DNA of 64,000 nt from Rosistilla oblonga (lineage in GTDB: Bacteria; Planctomycetota; Planctomycetia; Pirellulales; Pirellulaceae): assembly GCF_007751715.1 (NCBI RefSeq), contig NZ_CP036292.1, positions 4,595,339 to 4,659,338 on the forward strand, written 5' to 3'. Below are positions 10,066-17,400 of this stretch, piece by piece. Position 1 is the first letter of the stretch. Every line of letters begins with the position of its first letter. Position numbers and translations under genes: made by a program. The notes below the pieces were generated by a model. The model did not search any database and was not told the origin of the DNA. It saw only the letters and a list, made by a program, of their open reading frames with translations.

Positions 10066-10269
10066 GCGTCCTTCCAAAAGGCGTGGCGATGTCCACGCAG
10101 TGAAACCGCTTGCTGTAAAGCCACCGGCTCCAAGGCATTCAACTGGCACGTAGTCTCGACATTCCCCGTGCTTTGGCTTCTTGTTTTGCATTGTGCTTCA
10201 TTCGACAACAATGACAAAACTGCCTGTCCCCCAGTTTCCGCTGGAGTGAAGGCTTCAGCCGACCGCGCG
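10066..10269 (+). repeat. about 200 bp repeat element, copy A
   Basis: Shares an ordered series of blocks with copy B at 10405-10596: GCGTCCTT, GGCGATCTCCACG-like, AGTGAAACNGCTTGCTG, AAAGCCACC, CCGTGCTTTGGCTTCT, TTTGCATTGTG, ACAATGACAAAACTGCCTG, then GTCCCC and GCTGGAGTGAAGGCTTCAGC. No reading frame is shared. It is probably a non-autonomous mobile or REP-like unit. Confidence 0.7.
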
Positions 10270-10404
10270 CATCGTTTCAATGAAGGCCCAAAAAAATTGG
10301 GAAGAAAAAATTGGAAGTAAAAATTGGGGACAGGCATACTTTGGCCGGGCGTCACGATTGAGGGACAGCCACATTTTGCCAGGCCTCTCGGGTTGTCCCC
10401 TTCT

Positions 10405-10596
10405 GCGTCCTTGGCGATCTCCACGTAGTGAAACTGCTTGCTGAAAAGCCACCAGTTCCATGGCTTTCAACAGAAACGCAATCTCGGCATTCCCGTGCTT
10501 TGGCTTCTAGCTTTGCATTGTGTTTCATTCGATAACAATGACAAAACTGCCTGTCCCCCAATTTCCGCTGGAGTGAAGGCTTCAGCCGACCGCGCG
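10405..10596 (+). repeat. about 200 bp repeat element, copy B
   Basis: Diverged second copy of 10066-10269, in the same orientation. It is followed by a short partial repeat of its own end: ATGACAAAACTACCTG, GTCCCC and AATTTCC at 10598-10627. Confidence 0.7.
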
Positions 10597-10667
10597 AATG
10601 ACAAAACTACCTGTCCCCCAATTTCCCTCCAGTATATGGCTGTCCCCAAAATTGATTGTTAGCCGCT

Positions 10668-11051
10668 TTAATCATTCGCTTTATCGATTAACGGAAGCCG
10701 CCTTACTGCGATGCGGCGCTCGGTTACGGTCACAGTTGCTCCGGCTGTCAGATCGGCTGCAGCCCCCGCGACGACAGCGACGATGATATTTGCGACCGCC
10801 TCGCCTTTCAAGCCTTCGATACGGATGCGAATGACCGACGGTGTTGAAGCATTCGAGAGAGCCAAGATCGCGTGGAAGTCCGAATCGAGTGTAACGACCA
10901 CCGCGCCGCGATCGCGTCCAACAGACAGGATTTCGTCGTCGCTGGCCGTCGCTAACCCCAACGCGCCGACGTGCTCGGATTCGACACCTGAGTCTCGCAG
11001 ATAATCGACGGTCGAACGGGGCAGCCCCTGATCCAGCAAGAACTTCATCAC
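10668..11051 (-). CDS. DUF5615 PIN-like protein (putative toxin)
   Basis: 127 residues starting MMKFLLDQGLPRSTVDYLRDSG. Asp7 in LLDQ and VVTLDSDFHAILAL (Asp56 and Asp58) give the acidic cluster of the PIN-like DUF5615 family, whose members are presumed metal-dependent RNases. The preceding gene encodes a DUF433 protein, and the two overlap by 4 bp (11048-11051), the arrangement usual for this toxin-antitoxin-like pair. Toxicity is inferred from family pairing, not shown. The C-terminal part (Ala/Val/Thr-rich, then RRLPLIDKAND) is atypically long. The stop lies right beside the GTCCCC repeat cluster. Confidence 0.75.
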   Translation of the reverse strand: MMKFLLDQGLPRSTVDYLRDSGVESEHVGALGLATASDDEILSVGRDRGAVVVTLDSDFHAILALSNASTPSVIRIRIEGLKGEAVANIIVAVVAGAAADLTAGATVTVTERRIAVRRLPLIDKAND

Positions 11052-11278
11052 GCCCCGCGAAGTTCGAGAACTTTGTCATCAAGGTTTGCAGCTGCGTAGG
11101 CTAACGCTTGCCGGATGTCTTCCTCTTCGAGTTCAGGATATTCCGCCGACAACTCCTGACGATCAGGGTAAGTGGCTAACGCTTCCAACACGCGGCGCAC
11201 CGTCACACGCATTCCGCGAATACACGGTTGTCCATTCATCACTGAAGGATCACTGGTGATGCGATCAAGTCCAGGCAT
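11048..11278 (-). CDS. DUF433 small protein (putative antitoxin)
   Basis: 76 residues: LDRITSDPSVMNGQPCIRGM at the N-terminus is the DUF433 hallmark (ITSDPxVxxGxPxIRGTR-like). It is followed by RVTVRRVLEAL and a short acidic stretch (YPELEEEDIRQALAYAA). DUF433 proteins have a helix-turn-helix-like fold and sit upstream of DUF5615 PIN-like genes as presumed antitoxins, probably autoregulating. Here the downstream partner overlaps by 4 bp. Confidence 0.8.
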   Translation of the reverse strand: MPGLDRITSDPSVMNGQPCIRGMRVTVRRVLEALATYPDRQELSAEYPELEEEDIRQALAYAAANLDDKVLELRGA

Positions 11279-11563
11279 ATTTGCCTCCTTGGTTGAGATG
11301 TGTCACGCCAGGCTTCATTGTAGCCAAGCCCCTTGGCCCAGGCGACGGCGCAGCCAAGCGGCTCAGGGCTAATCCGAACGGCCGAAAGGGGACATCCACT
11401 AAGGGGCGATTTGGGGACAGGCACACTTCGGGCTCTTCGCCCGTCCTGCGGAAAGTTAGCGACAGTCATGCATTGGCCGGGTGATGTCACGAATCTGAGC
11501 CGTCGGCGAAAGGGGACATCCACTAAATGATTGCCTTTGCAGAGGCACTTGCCTAGAATTCCC
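11279..11563. other. gene-free stretch with GGGGAC motifs before the transposase array
   Basis: No credible gene. It contains GGGGAC at 11388, 11413 and 11512. The block CGAAAGGGGACATCCACTAA occurs twice, around 11384-11403 and 11508-11527. The motif faces opposite to the GTCCCC found at the 3' end of transposase unit 1 (12929), so the array is flanked by inverted motif copies. Confidence 0.6.
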
Positions 11564-12942
11564 TTGCAAGCTAATGAAGCAGCAATTGCATCGACATTTG
11601 ACTGGGCTCGTATCGGGAGGGCTTTGCGATGGCTCGGCAAGCGCGGGGTGAGGTGATCGATCCGGAGCAGGTGCAGATCGTGCACTGTATCGAGCGATGT
11701 GTCCGTCGCGCTTACTTGTGTGGCGAGGATCCCTATACCGGACAATCGTTTCAGCACCGCCGTGGTTGGATCCGAGAACGACTCGAATTCCTGGCCTCCT
11801 GCTTTGCAATCGATTGCCTGACGTTTTCGATTATGAGCAATCACCTGCACTTGGTGCTTCGCAGCCGTCCCGATGTCGTCGCTGCCTGGTCCGACGAGGA
11901 GGTCGCGCGGCGGTGGCTTCGCTTGTTTCCCATCCGCCACAATGATGACAGGACGCCCGCCGAGCCGTCTGGTGCAGAGATTGCGGCGATCGTCAACAAC
12001 GAACAAGTTCTTGCTCAGCGCCGTCGTCGGCTCTCGGATATTAGTTGGTGGATGCGGTGCACGGCGGAAAACATCGCCCGACGCAGCAACGCCGAAGATG
12101 ACGTGAGTGGTCACTTTTGGGAAGGACGTTTTAAAGCCCAATTAATTCTCGATGAGGCGAGTTTGATGGCCTGCGCAGCCTATGTCGATTTGAATCCAAT
12201 TCGAGCTACGATCGCCCAGACGCTCGAATCGAGTGAATACACGGGAGCCAAAGAGCGAATCGACGATATCACTTGCGCTTCGGAGCAAAACCGCCAGCAC
12301 GTTCATGATTGGGAGCGGAGCCGAATACCGCACAACAGCGGATGGATGAGTCCAGTGGAGATCAACGAGCGAGACGATCCGATCGGCGCAGACATCGATT
12401 CGAGCCATCGGCGGTCGAGCAGCAAAGGATTCTTATCGATATCCTTGTCCAAATACCTCGCACTGATAGATTGGACAGGGCGTCAGTTGCGAGACGACAA
12501 ACGAGGTTCGATCCCCGCCGAACTCGCACCCGTTTTGACGCGCATCGGACTCGACGCCCCCGCTTGGTGCGATTTGGTCAAACGATTCGGACGTCTGTTC
12601 AAACGAGCTGCTGGTACATCGCAGAGTCTCTGCCAAGAAGCCGCTCGGCGCAGGCAAGCATGGATGCAAGCTCCCCAAAATCCATTAGTTGGTCCAGCCC
12701 CTCCGTAAAGCTCCTCCACCGTCCCTCAAACTCAGCTGAACTGCGGCCGCTTTCAAACCGAACAACCGAGTATCGCTCCTAGCAATAGCTTTGGAGCGGA
12801 CATAGCACACTCAACTCACATTGAGGCCCGGTCGCAGTGTCTCCTCTCCACTAAAAATTCCCCATCCAACCTCACGCAAAATATCAGCTCCCACCACCGC
12901 ATTGCCTGAGTAAACCAAAAGTTTGGCTGTCCCCAAAATCGC
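11564..12942 (+). mobile_element. RAYT transposon-like unit, copy 1 of tandem pair
   Basis: A 1379 bp unit running from TTGCAAGCTAATGAAG to GGCTGTCCCCAAAATCGC, joined head-to-tail without spacer to copy 2. It includes the transposase gene and about 235 bp of 3' flank (12709-12942) with no other gene. The unit limits were set by comparing the two copies; no target-site duplication was recognised. Confidence 0.8.
11629..12708 (+). CDS. REP-associated tyrosine transposase (Y1/RAYT), copy 1
   Basis: 359 residues. A Y1 transposase domain covers about residues 15-200. The metal-binding HUH motif is N-HLH (His72, His74) in IMSNHLHLVLRSR. GHFWEGRFKAQLILDEASL and AAYVDLNPIRA follow, the latter carrying the likely catalytic Tyr185. 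These are marks of IS200/IS605-related RAYT enzymes, which nick and rejoin single-stranded DNA and act on REP-type palindromes. The C-terminal 150 residues are an extension beyond the core domain. There is no accessory TnpB. The frame is intact and differs from copy 2 at 7 residues. The GTCCCC/GGGGAC motifs around it are candidate substrates. Confidence 0.85.
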   Translation: MARQARGEVIDPEQVQIVHCIERCVRRAYLCGEDPYTGQSFQHRRGWIRERLEFLASCFAIDCLTFSIMSNHLHLVLRSRPDVVAAWSDEEVARRWLRLFPIRHNDDRTPAEPSGAEIAAIVNNEQVLAQRRRRLSDISWWMRCTAENIARRSNAEDDVSGHFWEGRFKAQLILDEASLMACAAYVDLNPIRATIAQTLESSEYTGAKERIDDITCASEQNRQHVHDWERSRIPHNSGWMSPVEINERDDPIGADIDSSHRRSSSKGFLSISLSKYLALIDWTGRQLRDDKRGSIPAELAPVLTRIGLDAPAWCDLVKRFGRLFKRAAGTSQSLCQEAARRRQAWMQAPQNPLVGPAPP

Positions 12943-14322
12943 TTGCAAGCTAATGAAGAAGCAATTGCATCGACGTTTGACTGGGCTCGTATCGGGAGGG
13001 CTTTGCGATGGCTCGGCAAGCGCGGGGTGAGGTGATCGATCCGGAGCAGGTGCAGATCGTGCACTGTATCGAGCGATGTGTCCGTCGCGCTTTCTTGTGT
13101 GGCGAGGATCCCTATACCGGACAATCGTTTCAGCACCGCCGTGGTTGGATCCGAGAACGACTCGAATTCCTGGCCTCCTGCTTTGCAATCGATTGCCTGA
13201 CGTTTTCGATTATGAGCAATCACCTGCACTTGGTGCTTCGCAGCCGTCCCGATGTCGTCGCTGCCTGGTCCGACGAGGAGCTCGCGCGGCGGTGGCTTCG
13301 CTTGTTTCCCATCCGCCACAATGATGACGGGACGCCCGCCGAGCCGTCTGGTGCAGAGATTGCGGCGCTCGTCAACAACGAACAAGTTCTTGCTCAGCGC
13401 CGTCGTCGGCTCTCGGATATTAGTTGGTGGATGCGGTGCACGGCGGAAAACATCGCCCGACGCAGCAACGCCGAAGATGACGTGAGTGGTCACTTTTGGG
13501 AAGGACGTTTTAAAGCCCAATTAATTCTCGATGAGGCGAGTTTGATGGCCTGCGCAGCCTATGTCGATTTGAATCCAATTCGAGCTACGATCGCCCAGAC
13601 GCTCGAATCGAGTGAATACACCGGAGCCAAAGAGCGAATCGACGATATCACTTGCGCTTCGGAGCAAAACCGCCAGCACGTTCATGATTGGGAGCGGAGC
13701 CGAATACCGCACAACAGCGGATGGATGAGTCCAGTGGAGATCAACGAGCGAGACGATCCGATCGGCGCAGACATCGATTCGAGCCATCGACGGTCGAGCT
13801 GCAAAGGATTCTTATCGATATCCTTGTCCAAATACCTTGCACTGATAGATTGGACGGGGCGTCAGTTACGAGACGACAAACGAGGTTCGATCCCCGCCGA
13901 ACTCGCCCCCATTTTGACTTGCATCGGACTCGACGCCCCCGCTTGGTGCGATTTGGTCAAGCGATTCGGGCGTCTGTTCAAACGAGCTGCTGGTACATCG
14001 CAGAGTCTCTGCCAAGAAGCCGCTCGGCGCAGGCAAGCATGGATGCAAGCTCCCCAAAACCCATTAGTTGGTCCAGCCCCTCCGTAAAGCTCCTCCACCG
14101 TCACTCAAACTCAGCTGAACTGCGGCCACTTTCAGACCGAACCGCCGATTATCACCCCCAGTAATAGCTTTGGATCGGACATAGCACACTCAACTCACAT
14201 TGAGGCCCCGTCGCAGCGTCTCCTCTCCACTTAAGATCCCCCATCCACCCTCACACAAAATATCAGCTCCCAGCACCGCATTGCGTGAGCAAACCGAAAG
14301 TTTGGCTGGCCCCGAAATCGCT
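12943..14322 (+). mobile_element. RAYT transposon-like unit, copy 2 of tandem pair
   Basis: A 1380 bp unit directly abutting copy 1. Its terminal motif has decayed to GGCTGGCCCCGAAATCGCT. Over the 3' flank (14088-14322) I count about 24 differences from copy 1 in roughly 235 bp, far more than in the gene itself. Confidence 0.8.
13008..14087 (+). CDS. REP-associated tyrosine transposase (Y1/RAYT), copy 2
   Basis: 359 residues, the same length as copy 1. Replacements are Y29F, V92L, R108G, I121L, and S to C, V to I and R to C in the C-terminal part. The HUH motif (His72, His74) and Tyr185 are kept, so both copies look functional. It is 1379 bp downstream of copy 1 in the same orientation. No partner gene is seen. 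Confidence 0.85.
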   Translation: MARQARGEVIDPEQVQIVHCIERCVRRAFLCGEDPYTGQSFQHRRGWIRERLEFLASCFAIDCLTFSIMSNHLHLVLRSRPDVVAAWSDEELARRWLRLFPIRHNDDGTPAEPSGAEIAALVNNEQVLAQRRRRLSDISWWMRCTAENIARRSNAEDDVSGHFWEGRFKAQLILDEASLMACAAYVDLNPIRATIAQTLESSEYTGAKERIDDITCASEQNRQHVHDWERSRIPHNSGWMSPVEINERDDPIGADIDSSHRRSSCKGFLSISLSKYLALIDWTGRQLRDDKRGSIPAELAPILTCIGLDAPAWCDLVKRFGRLFKRAAGTSQSLCQEAARRRQAWMQAPQNPLVGPAPP

Positions 14323-14452
14323 GCTCACATGGGCTACTGCTCCGAATGCCGACAAGCCGATTCCTAAATCGGCTGTCTCAGGTTGATCCCACGTCACCGG
14401 AGCCATAGATTTTCCTTCACATCAGTTAAATGGTTAAAGGTTATGCAAAGCT
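14323..14452. other. short gap downstream of transposase copy 2 and STAND gene
   Basis: Holds a 7 bp inverted repeat, AGCCGAT / ATCGGCT (14355-14361 and 14368-14374), downstream of the STAND gene stop. There is no U-run on the minus strand, so it is only a weak terminator candidate. Confidence 0.3.
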
Positions 14453-17400
14453 TCAATGGTCTCGAGAGCGTTGAGAGTCAAAAGTTCTTTTGGTTTCGAG
14501 CTTACCGAAGACTTCAGTCGCATTCTCAAGAGCAGTTGTTTTAACGATCCATCGCTGTAAAACGGGCTGGCGATGGCCGTCGCTTCTCGATGCCCCCTCT
14601 GTTGAAAGTCGCTGGTATTTGGCGACTTCTTCACCGTCTATTTCCCAGACCGTTGCATTTGTTGACGATTGTTTCCAGCCTAACCGCTCGGACCAATGTT
14701 TTGCGGGTTGTACAGCAAAACTACAGTGAGGCAATCGGTGATGCCCTCCAGAAAAGGAAACCGAAACAGAAGCGAATTGCATTTCACCAGATTCAAAAAC
14801 GACATCGTTCCACCAAACGAATGATCGGCCGCTTGCGGATGTCAACATTTCCGGAAGGCCAAGCCCAAAGATGTTGGCCGGTGCCTCTAACCAACATGTC
14901 AACATCGAGTCACTTGGGTACTGGAAATCCAGTGCGACGCCGCCCAACAACGACCAATCGGACGGAATTCCATACACGAGTCGATCAAACATTTCGTTTT
15001 CTTTATCGTCAAGATCATCTGGGTTGGATTCCCATGCCTCAGATAGACAAAGCTGTTGTGGCCGCGTCCGATAAATCCAAGGATCTTCATTGACAAGCAG
15101 TGCGAGTGCGAGCGCAGGGATTTGGGTTTGGTCTAGGTTGCCAGTGGATACTGTTTGACACAACGCGTTTCCAACCGCGATCTCCGTTTGGAAATCGCTC
15201 ATGAAAGTACCGTCGTACCTTTTGGGACCATATGGCTTTGTCGAACTGTCACGTGGTTCAAATTTCCCCAATTCTCGAGAGACGATCGCTTCAACATCTG
15301 GCAAGCCTAGGCCGAAGCGTTCTATGAGTTTTAAAACCGAAAGGGCAGCTCGATTTCGATCTGTGCAAGCAATTTTGCCAACAATGTTGGCTGGCACTGA
15401 TAAAATCCTCTGAGTAAGGCCAGCCAACTCTATTTCGCCAATGTTAGGATTCTCCGGCAGAGGAAATTCGCAAAACTCCTCGTTCAAATTCTCCGACAGT
15501 TTCTTAAGAACAAGCCAAGCCTGAAGGCGAATGTCGAAGTGTTCGCTCGATAATTTGTCCTCAAGGATAGGCTTCACCGCGTTCAAAGCTTCCGAGTGCA
15601 GCGTCGCCCATACTTCCGCCGAATTGAGTAACCAGCGTTCAGACCTTCCGTCTGTCAATGTCTCGAAAAGTATGCGAATCGCGGCCGGATTTTGGTCTAC
15701 GAGTGCATGCATTCCTTCCAAGCCCGCACAGACCACTTCGTTACTGAATGAGTCAAGCAACAATCGAAACAACCTCGCGGCTCCCTCTTCCCACGTTACA
15801 TTTTCGATATCAGGGCGTGCATTCCAAGTCGGATTGGCTCCGAAAGACCACCGACTATGCATTTGGATTTGAATTTCCAAACCAGCCAACACAACCTCTA
15901 CTCCTCTTGCGAATGCTCGACCTCGGGCAATCTGAAACAAGTCTTGGTGACATGAATGGCGGTACTGGTCGGCTGCCGTTTTGCTTACTGCATCGCAAAC
16001 TGCACTCCAAAGCTCTGCATCCGTCCGATTGTCGGCGGCTGCCGGGTTGAACACTGCGCTGTGCCGATCAATTGTCTGATCGGAGGCTTCGGAGTCAGAA
16101 CATTGAACCTGAACGATTCTTTTCAACAGTTCGCTTTCTGGTTTGCAATCCAACTTGCTAATTAAGCTTTTTCCTAGAATCAGAAGATCGCTATTGTCGG
16201 TGTCACTGAACCAGTAACTAAAACCAACCGCCAATGCCCAAAGCGCTTCAGGCTGACGATCAGCGAATTCAAAAGACTCAACCGTGCTACTGAAAATTGT
16301 GCCTGAAACAACCCAATCACGAGCCCATTGGTGCCAACTCTCGTCATCCACATTGTCCAAAGTTGACTCAATCAAACTCAGCCAACCTGCGGCTCCGAAA
16401 TTCATTGCGGCTCCAAGAGTCGCGTGATAGACCGAAGAACTAAACGAGTTGTGGGCGTATTTCAATCGGCAGTTTTCGCAAAGCTGCCAGAGTTTCCAGC
16501 CTTGGTCGGTCCAAATATCTGGTTGTTGTGCAATTGCAAACTCGAACCAGAGGCCAACTTCCTGAAACGCGTACTCTTTTCGATCTCTATAGTCGATCAG
16601 CATCCAGCGAGTGCGTTCACTCGCCGAATTAAACAATTCGTCTAATCCGATTTCCAAAGCATAGGGTTTCAAATCATCAATCGTTTCGACGACAGACGAG
16701 TTCGAATGCTTGAATGCAGCGCCCTCGTCGCCAATATGGTGTGACATCCAATTTCGAAGCAACTCAGGTTTTCCGGCATTTCGAACCAAGTTCCAGATTG
16801 ATTTCATGCGTCTACCAAGCGGGCAGTTTGGTGCAACTGCGACGGCAGCTTCTTGGGCAATGGCTTCGTATTCACCTCCAAGACGCTTGCAGACGCCAAC
16901 AATTTGTTCAGCGAGTTCAGCAGCGTGCTCGAATAATCCAGCCCAAAAACTATTTCCCCAAAGAACTCGAAGGATCTCACCTATTCTCACTGGTGAGATT
17001 GTCGTTTTCTGGCCAGCGGAGTCACCCAAGGCATCTCGTTCCAAGCGGCCAACACAACCTGCAGCAAGCAGTAGAGTCTTAACTTGGGCTTCAAATCGTT
17101 TTTCAATCTGGCCGAGCTGTCGAAGTATGACTGACGGAATGTCGATCGGGTCAACATCAGATCTTGTCCAGCCAATCGCACCTGCAACACATGTAAACGC
17201 TCGAATGTTACCACGTGAGTAGTTATCCATTCCGTTCGTATTTAGATCCTGAAGCCCCATGGTGAGAGATGACAGTGGGGCCAACCATTTTTCTTTATTC
17301 GCGACGCCTGATTTAAGGGCGTACCACGTGGTTTCCGCGAGAAACTCTGATGTTAACAAGTCAGCCGAAAGCGTCTCTAGCCATTCGCAGACTAAGCTCC

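Larger units (their letters stand above)
10018..10667. other. gene-free repeat-rich stretch after the DUF1501 gene
   Basis: No convincing gene. It holds two imperfect copies of a roughly 200 bp sequence (10066-10269 and 10405-10596) and a cluster of GTCCCC/GGGGAC motifs at 10226, 10326, 10395, 10553, 10613 and 10642. It also has runs of AAAAATTGG-type sequence around 10290-10325. These features resemble non-autonomous REP/MITE-type DNA linked to RAYT transposases such as the pair at 11.6-14.3 kb. Confidence 0.7.

Noticed and set aside
11239-12141. 300-codon minus-strand frame, repeated at 12816-13520
   Set aside because: It is antisense to the two transposase copies and shares their codon pattern; the plus-strand proteins carry the HUH motif, so this is a shadow.
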